From Bradyrhizobium sp. LTSP885 (GTDB lineage: Bacteria; Pseudomonadota; Alphaproteobacteria; Rhizobiales; Xanthobacteraceae), in contig NZ_JYMT01000040.1 in assembly GCF_000938305.1 (NCBI RefSeq), positions 175,357 through 239,356 of the forward strand: a stretch of 64,000 bases of DNA, written 5' to 3'. The translations under genes were made by a program, and so were the position numbers. A model generated the notes under the pieces. The model searched no databases. It was not told the origin of the DNA and saw only the letters and a list, made by a program, of their open reading frames with translations. This document shows positions 8,727 through 18,323 of the stretch, one piece after another. How positions within the stretch are numbered: position 1 is the stretch's first letter; every line of letters starts with the position of its first letter.

Positions 8727-9944
8727 ATGGTGGTCAGCAAATGCGCGGCGCTCATGCTCACAGCGGGCCTGATGATCCTCGCGGCTTCGGGCGCACAAGC
8801 GGATTCACCACGGACTGCGAGGATCCAGACGGCCCTGGAAGCATGGTTGGCCGACCGCGGTTCGGCTGAGAAGGTCACGGGCGTCGCTGCCTATGTCAGC
8901 TTCGGGGATACCGGTCCGGCTATCGAGGCGTTCGCCGGAAAGGTCGGCAGCGCTCCACAGGACGCGCCGGTTCGCCAGGGCACGCTGTTCCAGATGGGCA
9001 GCACATCGAAGTCCTTCACGGCGGCTTTGATCCTGAAGCTTGAGGCCGCGGGCCAGTTGTCGATCGACGACCCGCTCGGCAAATGGCTTCCGCAATATCC
9101 GGCGTGGAAGGCGGTGACCATCCGGCGCCTCCTCAACATGACGAGCGGTATCCCGAACTACTCCGAGACCGAAGCCATGTCCCGCATCTGGGTCAACGAG
9201 CCCACGCGCGATCTGACTGCCGAAAATCTGATCGAGCTCGCCTATCCCACCGGGAGCGGCGATCTGCCCAACAGCAGCGGTTACCACTATTCGAACACCA
9301 ACTACATCCTCGCAGGCATGATAGCGGCGAAGGTTGCCGGCCAGTCCTATCGTGACCTCGTGCACCAAATGATCATTGAAGCGGTCGGGTTGGACAGCAC
9401 GTTCTACGAAAGCGGCGCGTATCCGGCCGCCGTGACCGATCGCCTTGCACACGGCTATTTCGATAATCCGGCCTGCGCCGATTATCAACCCAAATGCGTC
9501 AAGTCCTGGAATCTCGCGCTGATCGGCCGTGACATCAGCTCCATGAGCACCTCATGGGCGCAGGCGGCAGGTGGCGCAATCGCCGACGCGCGCGATGTCG
9601 ATCGCTGGATGCGCGCCGTGTTCGGGGGACGCGTGGTGCCGCCGAAGCAACAGGCGGAATGGATGGAGCTGGTATCGATCAAGACCGGCGAGCCGATCGC
9701 AGACGTCACGACGGACGACCCGCGCGGATTCTCGCTCGGCCTCGGCAGGGCCGTCCTCGGGTCGATTGGCTCGCACTGGTTCTACCAGGGTGAGACGCTC
9801 GGCTACCGGACGCTCTATGTGTGGTTCGAAAAAAACGATCTCATGATCACGCTGCAGACGAACTCGCAGCCCGCGGCCGAGGCAGACAAGCTCCATGACC
9901 TGGTCGGTGTCGTCTATGACATCGTGCGGAGTGACGCGAAGTAG
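8727..9944 (+). CDS. Secreted serine hydrolase (beta-lactamase/class C PBP fold)
   Basis: 405 residues. A signal peptide of about 25 residues ends at GAQA. The SxxK motif is S92-T-S-K95 and the YxN motif is Y188-S-N190, as in class C beta-lactamases, esterases and DD-peptidases. The third motif may be in the HWFYQGETLG region, but I cannot place it firmly. The protein should act in the periplasm. Substrate is unknown: antibiotic, peptide or ester are all possible. Divergent from the LysR gene, 152 bases apart. Confidence 0.85.
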   Translation: MVVSKCAALMLTAGLMILAASGAQADSPRTARIQTALEAWLADRGSAEKVTGVAAYVSFGDTGPAIEAFAGKVGSAPQDAPVRQGTLFQMGSTSKSFTAALILKLEAAGQLSIDDPLGKWLPQYPAWKAVTIRRLLNMTSGIPNYSETEAMSRIWVNEPTRDLTAENLIELAYPTGSGDLPNSSGYHYSNTNYILAGMIAAKVAGQSYRDLVHQMIIEAVGLDSTFYESGAYPAAVTDRLAHGYFDNPACADYQPKCVKSWNLALIGRDISSMSTSWAQAAGGAIADARDVDRWMRAVFGGRVVPPKQQAEWMELVSIKTGEPIADVTTDDPRGFSLGLGRAVLGSIGSHWFYQGETLGYRTLYVWFEKNDLMITLQTNSQPAAEADKLHDLVGVVYDIVRSDAK

Positions 9945-9998
9945 CGGCCGACGAACAACGTTAGCCCGGTCGTCCAACGCAAGAGTGGAGATTGCGTT

Positions 9999-11099
9999 TC
10001 ATTTCGGGCTCTCTCGCCGCACATTGAGGTTCGAATCGAAGAACTGCAACGCGGCGTTGCCGATGTGATCGTGCAGCTTGACCCTATCCACGCCGGGGGC
10101 ATCATTGCAGGCATCGGGAAAATTGTCGCGCCCGACCTGGTCGCACTCGTTGCCGAAGATCTCGTGGCTGACCGGACCGGGCATCACGTCCAACTGCGCA
10201 TGCGGGATGTATTTCGCAGCGAAGCCGGCATTGTCATCTGATGGTGTTGTGGTGTCACCGGCTCCGACGATCAGGTAGGTCGGGATCGCCATCTGCCGCA
10301 GCCCGGCCTCGTCCATGCCGAACCCCCTGATATCGCCAGGAGCCATCGCAAAGGCGGCGCGCACCCGATCGTCGCGCAGGTCGCGCGCGGGTTCGGCATC
10401 AACGCTCATCTGCTCGCGGATATAAGCCGGCACCGTCTCGTTGGTCTTCCAGCCGCGCTGGAAACGAACGAAAAGGTCGGGATTCACCTTGGCACCGCCA
10501 ATCCAGAGCGAGGTGAATCCCCCCTGTGAATGTCCGGCCACGCCGATCTGGTTTGGATTGATGTGCGATCCCCAGACCTTGTCTTGAAGAAGATGGGAGA
10601 TATCGAGGCTGAGATCGTGCGGCCGCTGCCAGATCCGGTTGCGCACGTAGAGCGCGCTCGAATCATAGGTATTGGCCCGGAAGTGATACAGCATTGCCAC
10701 GAGATAGCCGTGGGAGGCGAGATATTCGCCGAACCACGCATAAAGCGCGCCGTTGCCGCCTGCCCCGTGCGAGAACATGACGAGCGGGTGCTTCAGACCA
10801 TCGGACACGACTGGCGCGTCCTTGTACAAGTGCAAGTTGACGGCGAGGTGCATCTTGAAAGGAACGGCGGCCGGCGCCGGAGCGGCCGGATAGATCAGCA
10901 TCAAGTTCAACGGCCGGCCGTCGGAAGCGTCGACATATTCGAGCTGTGTCATCCCGACAGGATACGGAGCTGCCCGGAGCACGTCTTGCGCCAGGGCCCG
11001 CGTCGGCCCGGTCAGAGAACCGCAATAGACTCCGAGGCAAACGATGACGCCGGAAAGCAAGCGAGTGAGACCATTTCGGCGCAGCTGGATTGTTCGCAT
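9999..11099 (-). CDS. Secreted alpha/beta hydrolase, PAF-acetylhydrolase/dienelactone-hydrolase-like
   Basis: 366 residues from the ATG at 11099. A signal or anchor segment occupies about residues 10-36. HPLVMFSHGAGGN is the oxyanion region, GVAGHSQGGF holds the nucleophile (about S191), and GAGDTTTPSDDN and GPVSHEIFG likely carry the acid and histidine. The substrate is unknown. AAGGGGCGAGAC precedes the ATG. The region before it consists of four imperfect repeats of this ribosome site. It is convergent with the upstream serine hydrolase. Confidence 0.82.
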   Translation of the reverse strand: MRTIQLRRNGLTRLLSGVIVCLGVYCGSLTGPTRALAQDVLRAAPYPVGMTQLEYVDASDGRPLNLMLIYPAAPAPAAVPFKMHLAVNLHLYKDAPVVSDGLKHPLVMFSHGAGGNGALYAWFGEYLASHGYLVAMLYHFRANTYDSSALYVRNRIWQRPHDLSLDISHLLQDKVWGSHINPNQIGVAGHSQGGFTSLWIGGAKVNPDLFVRFQRGWKTNETVPAYIREQMSVDAEPARDLRDDRVRAAFAMAPGDIRGFGMDEAGLRQMAIPTYLIVGAGDTTTPSDDNAGFAAKYIPHAQLDVMPGPVSHEIFGNECDQVGRDNFPDACNDAPGVDRVKLHDHIGNAALQFFDSNLNVRRESPK

Positions 11100-11160
11100 G
11101 TCTCGCCCCTTCGCATGTCTTGCCCTTAGATGTCTTGCCCTTAGATATCTTGCCCCTTCG
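11098..11160 (-). repeat. Four imperfect 15-17 bp tandem repeats of the translation start region
   Basis: Read on the minus strand, units of the type AAGGGGCAAGACAT follow one another four times, ending at the hydrolase start codon. Each unit contains a purine-rich ribosome-binding sequence, and two end in ATG (at 11115 and 11099), which are not in the same frame. Confidence 0.7.
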
Positions 11161-11207
11161 ATTGGCTCCACATCGTCAGACCAACGGGAAGGTAGGGGCT
11201 GAGGCCG

Positions 11208-11447
11208 TTAGTCATTCTTCACATCATACTGCTTGCTGAGGTGATCGCCGATCTGCACCAGCATCGCGACGCATTCGGGATAGCCGGGCTTGGCCACCGT
11301 GGCGTCCTCGGCGCTGGCGCGGAATTCCCAGCTGTCGCCGTCGCGGAGGACCGAGATATCGATGCCATCAGGGCAGTCGGCGTGCACCTTCAATTCGACG
11401 CGCGCCATCGCGATCAGTTCGGCTTCGGTCTTGATCGGTTTGCTCAT
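11208..11447 (-). CDS. Small conserved-looking soluble protein, unknown function
   Basis: 79 residues (MSKPIKTEAELIAMARVELK...), acidic, with no membrane segment. GGGAGGAAG stands at good distance before the ATG, which supports a real gene. The composition is that of a small folded alpha/beta domain. I do not recognise the family. It is 109 bases before the hydrolase on the same strand and 72 bases downstream of the large TPR gene. Confidence 0.7.
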   Translation of the reverse strand: MSKPIKTEAELIAMARVELKVHADCPDGIDISVLRDGDSWEFRASAEDATVAKPGYPECVAMLVQIGDHLSKQYDVKND

Positions 11448-11519
11448 GTGACGGCTTCCTCCCGGCGCTTTCCAGTTTGCGCCGAGGTTGCCGATTTGAC
11501 GGACGTCTGTCGAGAGGTG

Positions 11520-14500
11520 TTACTGGGCGGCGCTCGCGCGCTTCTCACCCTTGATTGCCGGCAGGTCGCTCACCGGCGTAGCCTTTTCCCTATCCTTTGC
11601 CTTATCCTGGGCCTTGTCCGGCAGCGATCCCGTCGAGACCGGATCCGGGAGCGGCGCGCGGGCGGTGGCGTCGGGGAAGCGGGTCTTCATCTCGCGGATG
11701 AAACCGTCCAGCGTGTCGACACCCGCGGCCATCTTGGCGATCGAGGCGAACTCCGCGCTAGAGGTCGCGACCGGCTTGCTGGCCGCGTCGAACGCCAGCC
11801 TGTCGGCGTCACCCGACATCAGCGGCGCGTATTTTTCGCGGAACCGCGACAGGCCGATGGCGTCCTCGGCGAGCGCGTAGCCGACCACGGCGCGGATGAT
11901 ATCGGCCTTCTCGGCGGCATTAAGCGGCGTGAAGTCGCGCCAGCGATCGGCGTAATAAAGCTCGATCTGCTCGGACGCCTCGCGCCATTGCCGCTGTGCC
12001 CAGTAGATGTCCGCCCGCAGCCGAATCGCCTCGCGGCCGGTGATGTTGGAGATGATGTCGAGCGCGAGGTCGTGCCGGCCGACATCGCTCTGCGCGCGCG
12101 CCTCGAGCAGCAGCCGCTGCTGGCGCAATTCGCCGGAGAGGTCGGCGATCCGGGTCAGGCGCAGCGCGGCGATGGCGCGGTCGGGCTTGCGGTTCATCAA
12201 ATAAACCATCGCAAGGCGCGCGGCGACCTGGGCGCGCGCCGCGCCCTCGAGCCGCTTGTCGACCTGATATTGCAGCAGATCGGTGGCCTGATCGAGCAGA
12301 TCGACGCCGACGAGGCGATCGGCCAGACGGCGGATCATCTCGTCGCCACGGCGGCCGATCGGGGTCAGCTCGCGATATTCGTAGAAGGTGCCGAGCGCGT
12401 CGATCGGCTGCATCTCGTCGCCCTTGGCGCCGAGGAAAAGCTCCGTGAACAGCGCCGAGGCCGCATCCTGCGCCTGCCGCGATTCCGGCGAGTTCGGCTG
12501 CAGCCGCGTCGCGGCGCGGGTCGCGGCAAAGGCGTCGGCATAGCGTCCGGTGTCGGAATAAATCTTGGAGAGCACGAACAGCGTCTTCAGCTCGATGGCG
12601 TCGCCGCGCCACATCATCGATAGCAGCTCGAGTTCTTTCAGCACGTCGGCCTGGCCGATCTCGCCGCGCTTCTGCCGCAGCAGGGTTTCGAGCAGCTTGC
12701 CTTCGGCGGCGGCCTCGCGGTCGGCCGAATTGGCGGCGAAGCGATAGGCGTCGAGCGCATCCTTCTCCTGGCCGAGGGCTTCGCCCAGCCGACCCTTCAG
12801 CACGGCGACGGCAGGCTTGACGTCGTCGGGGACGCCGACCACGTCGAGGTCGCTCTTGCGCCGCGCCGCGCCGGCATAGTCCTTCACCTCGAGCGAGGCC
12901 CGCATCGCATCCATGGTGATGATGCGCTGCAGGTCGGACGGCAGCGTCGCGACCGAGAATTCCGCGTTCTTGAATCGCTCCCGCGCATCGGCCCATTTGC
13001 CCTGGCGCGCAAAGGCAAGCGCCTTCCACAATTGGGAATCGTAGCCGTTTCCGATCACGGGATTGGCGAGGTCCTTGAGGCCCTGCGCCGGGTGGCCGAC
13101 CAGGATGCTCGCCACCGCATGCGTCATCACCACGGCCGGCTCCTCGCTGCCGCGCTTGCTGTCGGAGAGGATCAGATTGGTGACCGCATGGGCTTCGGGA
13201 TACATGCCGCGCGCCATGTAGAAATTGGCGAGATCGAGCCGGGCCTGCGGAACCTGCTCGGCATTGGCCGCCGAGATCGCCGTGATCAGGCCGTCGAGGC
13301 GCTCGAGGAAATTCTCCGACTGGTTCTTGCGCCATTCGTCGACCTCGAACAGCGGCTTGACCGCGGCGGTGGCGCGCTCGGCGGCGACGTCGGCCGACGA
13401 CAGGGTCAGCCCCCCGGGCCGCCCCAGCATCACCTTGTCGGCGCTGACCTCGGCCTTCACGTCATCGGCGTTCGGATGCACCACGAGACCGTGGATCGAT
13501 TCCAGCAGCGACAGCTCGACGAAATCCTGCCGCTTCATGATGCCGCGGGTCGGCGGCGGCGCGGTCACGACCCAGAGCGTGTCGCCGGCATCGGGATCGA
13601 CCAGCCTGTGAAGCTGGCCGGGATTGGCAAGCGGCACGCTGACATTGGCGAGCGCGGGATCGGAGATGTTGCGCACCACGGTGAGCGGCAGCGGCGGCTT
13701 CTGCACGCGGTCGGCGAAGGTCAGCGTCCAGCTGACGCCGCGCGAGCGGTCGTCGCTTTCGAGCGAAGGCATCTGCGGCCGGTTGAGGCGGATGCGGATC
13801 GCCTGCCCTTTCTCCAGCGGAATCCGGCTGACGTCGCCGATGATGGCGCCGCCCTTGTCGCGGATTGGATCGAGGTCGATGGCGTCAAGCGAATCGAACA
13901 CCATCCACACCGCGTCGGCGCGGCGGAACAATGCGGCGGGCGTCGCTGAAGGGAAGGAGAAGGTGACGCGGAGCCCGTCGCTGTCGCGCTGCGCCTCAAC
14001 CGAACCGGTCTTGACGTTCGGGCGCGCCTCCGAGGGCGGTGGTTGCGAGGCGGCCTGCGGCGCCGTCGCGGGACGCTCCATTGCAGGAGCCGGCGATTTC
14101 TGCGCCTCGCTGAGAGCCGCCTGCCGCGCTTCTGCCGCGCCTCCAGCCTTGCCGTCATGGACCGCAGCCGGCCTGCTTTCGTCCGCAGGCGCGTTCTGCG
14201 CCGATGCAGCCGCAGCCTGGACTGGCTCGGATTTGGCTGGCTCGGAGTTAGCGGTCTCGGACTTGACCGGTTCAGACTGGGGCGTCTCGGATTTCGCCTG
14301 TGCAGGCTTGATCTCGATCCTGGCCTCTCGCGCAAAACCTTCCGACGTCACCGGGGCGACCGCGGCCGGCTGCTGCAGCGCCGCCCCCTTCTGCTTGCCG
14401 CGAACCGCGGGCATCAGCGAGGTGGCGGCCGGCGTCGCCGGCTCCGGCTGCTCGTTGCGCTGGAACGCGACGTCGACGATGTAGTTCTTTTCCTCGCGGA

Positions 14501-15305
14501 ACGAATGCACGTCGACATCGCCGATCAATGTCATGTCGACGGCCGACGTATCGGTATCGGCGCGCGCGCCGATCGAGGCGACGTTCGGGGGGGCTGCAAT
14601 CTTGGCATCCGCCAGGTCGAAGATCAGGGGCGTGTTGAACGACAGCGTCAGCTTCTGCTCGTTCAGCACCGAGGAGACGCCGACGCCGTCGGGGACCTCG
14701 AAGACGAAACGCACGAAGGTCGGCTGCAGCAGGGCACGGACGCGCACCGGCGGTCGCTTCTTCGCGGCATCGGCCGCGCGCTGCAGGCGAAGCAGGCGCT
14801 CGGCGGCGCGGGCGCGGTCGGCGAGTTCGCGGATTACCTCCTGCGGCAGCGACGGCGGCGGACCGGTCCAGCTGTCAGGCAGGAAATCGATGAAGATGCG
14901 CTCGCCCGCGGTCATGGTGTTGATGGTCACGCGGCGTGCCAGCGACAGGCGGATGGCCGAGCCGTCCGGATCGCGGCGCGCCGAGCCGACATAGTCGGGT
15001 ACGGCCTCCGACAGTTTCTCGACGGGGACGTCGACCGGACGCTTGAAGCGGATCACGATGATCGAGCCCGCCGTCGTCACCTCGGACTCGACGTCCTCCT
15101 TCAGCTTCAGCGTCAGCCGGGCAAAGCCGTTGGCGGCGGAGAATGTCGCCTCACCCGGCACCGGTGGCACGGGATCTTCGGCGCGCGCAGCGGTCGGCGA
15201 TGCGAGAACGGCGAGAACGAGGCCGGAGGCAAGCGCGCACAGACGGGCAATCCGCGCCCACGCGCGGCCCTGCGACCATGTTCCAGCGGCAGCCGTTCGC
15301 GCCAT
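11520..15305 (-). CDS. Very large periplasmic TPR-repeat protein, probably motility-linked
   Basis: About 1261 residues. A signal peptide (residues 1-43, ending ARA) precedes an AMIN-like beta domain (FARLTLKLKEDVESEVTTAG, then IIVIRFKRPVDVP). Residues about 300-450 are a low-complexity Ala/Glu/Pro/Ser linker with SEPAKSEPV-type repeats. A second beta-rich region follows, and the C-terminal 600 residues are TPR-like helices (RLDLANFYMARGMYPEAHAV and similar). An exact CtrA box lies 81 bases upstream, and it sits inside the flagellar locus, so a role at the flagellar motor or pole is an inference. The start may instead be TTG at 15323. No named orthologue is assigned. Confidence 0.8.
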   Translation of the reverse strand: MARTAAAGTWSQGRAWARIARLCALASGLVLAVLASPTAARAEDPVPPVPGEATFSAANGFARLTLKLKEDVESEVTTAGSIIVIRFKRPVDVPVEKLSEAVPDYVGSARRDPDGSAIRLSLARRVTINTMTAGERIFIDFLPDSWTGPPPSLPQEVIRELADRARAAERLLRLQRAADAAKKRPPVRVRALLQPTFVRFVFEVPDGVGVSSVLNEQKLTLSFNTPLIFDLADAKIAAPPNVASIGARADTDTSAVDMTLIGDVDVHSFREEKNYIVDVAFQRNEQPEPATPAATSLMPAVRGKQKGAALQQPAAVAPVTSEGFAREARIEIKPAQAKSETPQSEPVKSETANSEPAKSEPVQAAAASAQNAPADESRPAAVHDGKAGGAAEARQAALSEAQKSPAPAMERPATAPQAASQPPPSEARPNVKTGSVEAQRDSDGLRVTFSFPSATPAALFRRADAVWMVFDSLDAIDLDPIRDKGGAIIGDVSRIPLEKGQAIRIRLNRPQMPSLESDDRSRGVSWTLTFADRVQKPPLPLTVVRNISDPALANVSVPLANPGQLHRLVDPDAGDTLWVVTAPPPTRGIMKRQDFVELSLLESIHGLVVHPNADDVKAEVSADKVMLGRPGGLTLSSADVAAERATAAVKPLFEVDEWRKNQSENFLERLDGLITAISAANAEQVPQARLDLANFYMARGMYPEAHAVTNLILSDSKRGSEEPAVVMTHAVASILVGHPAQGLKDLANPVIGNGYDSQLWKALAFARQGKWADARERFKNAEFSVATLPSDLQRIITMDAMRASLEVKDYAGAARRKSDLDVVGVPDDVKPAVAVLKGRLGEALGQEKDALDAYRFAANSADREAAAEGKLLETLLRQKRGEIGQADVLKELELLSMMWRGDAIELKTLFVLSKIYSDTGRYADAFAATRAATRLQPNSPESRQAQDAASALFTELFLGAKGDEMQPIDALGTFYEYRELTPIGRRGDEMIRRLADRLVGVDLLDQATDLLQYQVDKRLEGAARAQVAARLAMVYLMNRKPDRAIAALRLTRIADLSGELRQQRLLLEARAQSDVGRHDLALDIISNITGREAIRLRADIYWAQRQWREASEQIELYYADRWRDFTPLNAAEKADIIRAVVGYALAEDAIGLSRFREKYAPLMSGDADRLAFDAASKPVATSSAEFASIAKMAAGVDTLDGFIREMKTRFPDATARAPLPDPVSTGSLPDKAQDKAKDREKATPVSDLPAIKGEKRASAAQ

Positions 15306-15385
15306 CTCGAAACGTCTTGTCAAAGCCTCAACAATGCCAGCGCGAAGCGCCCTCGCCCACGCGTCCCGATCTTGGATTGGCGGCG

Positions 15386-15400
15386 TTAAGGAGCTGTTAA
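15386..15400. promoter_or_regulatory. Putative CtrA-binding box
   Basis: TTAAGGAGCTGTTAA fits TTAA-N7-TTAA exactly. It lies 81 bases before the TPR-protein ATG and is the second full-consensus box in the window; both are next to flagellar or putative motility genes. Confidence 0.55.
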
Positions 15401-15636
15401 CGTCAATTGCGGCGTGGCCCCGAAAAGATGAGAAAAATCAATGATAGACGGCGTGTCCGTTGTCTACGAAGCAACTCGCGGGCCCTCCATGGCCCGAACC
15501 GCATCGAAATCGTGATATGAAGGTCACTGAAGCCAGGATTTGGCGAGGCGGATTGCTCCGACCGCGAGTGCTTTTTATCGACCCGAGACGTCAGGGTCCG
15601 TAGTCATTTCATCGCGCATGAATTGGATTTGGCATC
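15401..15636. other. Intergenic region before the sheath gene
   Basis: No gene, promoter consensus or strong repeat was seen in these bases beyond the CtrA box just to the left. The sheath gene is preceded only by a weak GGAT-type site. Confidence 0.4.
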
Positions 15637-17160
15637 ATGGCACAGCCGAAAACACCGGGCGTCTTTATTCAGGAAGTCACCAGCTTTCCCAACTCCATCG
15701 TCGAAGTCGAGACCGCCGTTCCCGCCTTCATCGGATATACGGAGATCGCGGCGGATGGCGCGAGGTCGCTGCACCGGACGCCGTTCCGCCTCTCCAGCTT
15801 AACCGAATATAAGGCTCATTTCGGTGGCGCGCCGGTAACGCAGTTCGAGTTCGGCCCGATGCCGGATGACTGGTCGGCCCAAACGTCCTTTGTGCTGCAG
15901 GAGCCGGGCACGTCTGCGCTGGGTGCCGACACGGACAGCCATGTCGCCCATGCCCGCTACTATCTGTACTATGCATTGCGACTGTTCTTCGCCAACGGCG
16001 GCGGCCCCTGCTACATCGTCAGCGTAGGAAGTTACGACAATGCGATCACGAAGGACGATCTTCAGGCGGGCCTGGACCTGCTGACCGAGCAGCCGGACGC
16101 TACGATGATCGTCATCGCTGACACGATGAGCCTGTCGCGGCAGGATGCGGAGGCTATTCAGCGCGCGACGCTGTCGCATTGTGCGGACCTGGCGAGTTGC
16201 GTCGCCATTCTCGACGTGTTTGCCGGCAGCAGCGGGCTCAGCGAGAATGATCCGATCGGCAATTTCCGTAGCGGCATCGGTTTGGTCGGACTCGACTACG
16301 GCGCGGCATACTATCCGTGGCTCGCGACGTTTATTGTCGAGTTCGAAGACATCACGATCGCGTTCCTGACTGCCAACGCACGCGGAACGCTGCTCGACAG
16401 ACTCAATGACTTCGTTGCGAAACGGCCCGACGCGCCAACGCTCAAGAACTTCGTGAGGGATCTCGGGCTGGCGCCTGCGTCGCAACCGGCCGCGCCAGCG
16501 CTCCGGCAAGCGGCGCACCACGCTCTTCAGGCAATCGTCCCTTTCTACCAATCGCTGATGCTCGCCTTGCAGAGCGCCGTAAACCTCCTGCCGCCATCGG
16601 GCGCCATCGCCGGCGTCTATGCACGGACCGATTTCACGCGCGGCGTGTTCAAGGCTCCGGCGGGCGTCGACATCAGTTCGGTGGTCAAGCCGGCTGTGGC
16701 CTTGTCGGATGCCGACGTGCAGGACTTGAATTTGCCGCTGGACGGCAAGGCCGTCAACGCGATCCGCGCCTTCCCCGGGCGAGGCGTCTTGGTCTGGGGC
16801 GCGCGCACCTTGAACGGCAATAGCGAAGATACGCGCTATGTGTCGGTCCGGCGAACGCTGATCATGTTCGAGCAGTCGATCAAACAGGCATTGCAAAGCT
16901 TCGCGCTCGAGCCGAACACGCCCGCGACCTGGAGTGCCGTGGCAAGCGAGATCGACAACTTTCTGATCAACCAATGGAAGGCCGGAGCACTGTTTGGCGC
17001 GACCCCCGTCCAGGCATTCAGCGTTACCGTCGGTCTCGGTACGTCCATGTCGCACGACGACGTCGCCAACGGCGTCCTGAAAGTCATTGTCAGTGTAGCG
17101 CTGGTGAGGCCGGCCGAGTTCATCTCGCTGTCGTTTGAGCAGATGGTGCAACCGCCCTAA
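15637..17160 (+). CDS. Orphan contractile tail-sheath protein (phage/eCIS type)
   Basis: 507 residues. The N-terminus MAQPKTPGVFIQEV is typical of tail sheath proteins, as are FPGRGVLVWGARTL in the C-terminal half and RRTLIMFEQSIKQALQ with LINQWKAGALFGATP at the end. Sheath subunits contract around a tube in phage tails, tailocins and extracellular injection systems. No tube, baseplate, LysM, AAA+ or terminator gene lies beside it, so it is alone here. It may complement a cluster elsewhere or be a domesticated remnant. The frame is intact and full-length. Confidence 0.88.
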   Translation: MAQPKTPGVFIQEVTSFPNSIVEVETAVPAFIGYTEIAADGARSLHRTPFRLSSLTEYKAHFGGAPVTQFEFGPMPDDWSAQTSFVLQEPGTSALGADTDSHVAHARYYLYYALRLFFANGGGPCYIVSVGSYDNAITKDDLQAGLDLLTEQPDATMIVIADTMSLSRQDAEAIQRATLSHCADLASCVAILDVFAGSSGLSENDPIGNFRSGIGLVGLDYGAAYYPWLATFIVEFEDITIAFLTANARGTLLDRLNDFVAKRPDAPTLKNFVRDLGLAPASQPAAPALRQAAHHALQAIVPFYQSLMLALQSAVNLLPPSGAIAGVYARTDFTRGVFKAPAGVDISSVVKPAVALSDADVQDLNLPLDGKAVNAIRAFPGRGVLVWGARTLNGNSEDTRYVSVRRTLIMFEQSIKQALQSFALEPNTPATWSAVASEIDNFLINQWKAGALFGATPVQAFSVTVGLGTSMSHDDVANGVLKVIVSVALVRPAEFISLSFEQMVQPP

Positions 17161-17358
17161 CTGAACCGGTTGCCGGACTTTCGCCATTGCTTGGCGATCC
17201 GGCTTGTCTGTCATCGGTCATCCTCAGGGACAACCTGTCACAGAAATTAGCGTGTCTCACTTACGGGGTGCAGTCCAGCACTGTCACCTTAATTGGCTGG
17301 CTAGGAACCCGCAGCGGACACGGCGCCGATGACTAATTCAGTAACCGGGTGCGCGGAC

Positions 17359-17604
17359 TCATCGTTCGCGCCTTGGCTGGCTGGCTTTCGGTGGCATGAC
17401 GATGGCGCCAGCGTTGGATTGATGATCGTCGGTGAGCGCTCGCTGCCGGACGCCATCACCTGGCACTCGTCCGTCAAACAGGAACAGCCGCGTTCCACTC
17501 GCGCTGGCCACAGCCGGCGTGCCCGATTGTCCCGACTTGGTATCTTGCGCGTTGGTCCCGGTCGCGACCAGCGCCAACACCAACGCGATTGCTAGTCTCG
17601 ACAT
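17359..17604 (-). CDS. Small predicted secreted protein, unknown function
   Basis: 81 residues with an N-terminal signal peptide (MSRLAIALVLALVATGTNAQ) and a polar, glycine- and serine-containing mature part. AGGAGAAG lies eight bases before the ATG at 17604, which fixes the start; the longer frame to 17832 has no such support. The mature sequence matches no family I know. Signal peptide plus ribosome site make it likely real. Confidence 0.55.
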   Translation of the reverse strand: MSRLAIALVLALVATGTNAQDTKSGQSGTPAVASASGTRLFLFDGRVPGDGVRQRALTDDHQSNAGAIVMPPKASQPRRER

Positions 17605-17860
17605 GACGGGCTTCTCCTCTTGCGAGCGGGACCACGTGCGGCGAAACGGCTTGTTTCGGTCACCGTCAGGAAGAAACCAGGCGTCAGGATGGCAGCCATC
17701 TAACCGGTTGGAAAATTGGGTGCGGATCGCGGTGCATAGTGCCCGGAACGGAAGTCGGCGACCGCCAAAGCCAATTCTTTCAACAGGTCCCTCACGTCTT
17801 TCAGACGTCGAGTTTAGACGGCTATAATGCACTCTTCTGATCGATCCCTGGTATCAGTCC

Positions 17861-18310
17861 ATGAACGAAGCCATTGTCCGCTCTGCGGCAGCACACGATC
17901 TGCCCGAGCTGTTGAAGCTTTACCGACACCTTCATCCGCACGATCCTCAGCTCGAGGCAGCAACCGCCGAGCGCGTCTGGTCGAAATTGCTGACATCCGG
18001 CGTCATGACCGTGATCGTGGCGCAAGCAGCGGAGCTACTCGTATCCTCGTGCACGCTCGCGATCGTGCCGAACCTAACGCGAGGCGGCAGATCATATGGG
18101 GTGATTGAGAACGTCGTCACTCACGCCGACTACCGTCGGCTGGGGCTCGGCCGACGGGTTCTTGCTCATGCGCTCGATGTTGCCTGGCAGGCCGATTGCT
18201 ACAAAGTCCTGTTGGCGACGGGTTCGAAGCGGGAGACCACCCTGCGCTTCTATGAGGAAGCAGGCTTTCATCGCGGCGGCAAAACCTACTTCGAAGTACG
18301 CCGTCCCTAG
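17861..18310 (+). CDS. GNAT-family N-acetyltransferase
   Basis: 149 residues of GNAT fold: IENVVTHADYRRLGLGRRVL is the acetyl-CoA motif A (RxxGxG/A) and ATGSKRETTLRFYEEAGFHR is motif B. The acceptor is unknown. It stands alone between the small secreted protein and a noncoding stretch carrying a copied piece of motE. No strong ribosome site was evident, and the start was chosen from the family length. Confidence 0.85.
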   Translation: MNEAIVRSAAAHDLPELLKLYRHLHPHDPQLEAATAERVWSKLLTSGVMTVIVAQAAELLVSSCTLAIVPNLTRGGRSYGVIENVVTHADYRRLGLGRRVLAHALDVAWQADCYKVLLATGSKRETTLRFYEEAGFHRGGKTYFEVRRP

Positions 18311-18323
18311 CGTGCAGTCTCCC

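Noticed and set aside
11920..13335. 471-codon second frame inside the TPR gene
   Set aside because: Arg/Pro/Ala-rich shadow frame with no motif; the TPR frame explains the region.
15637..17160. Complete tailocin or extracellular injection system
   Set aside because: No tube, baseplate, spike, AAA+ or toxin gene is encoded within the neighbouring DNA.
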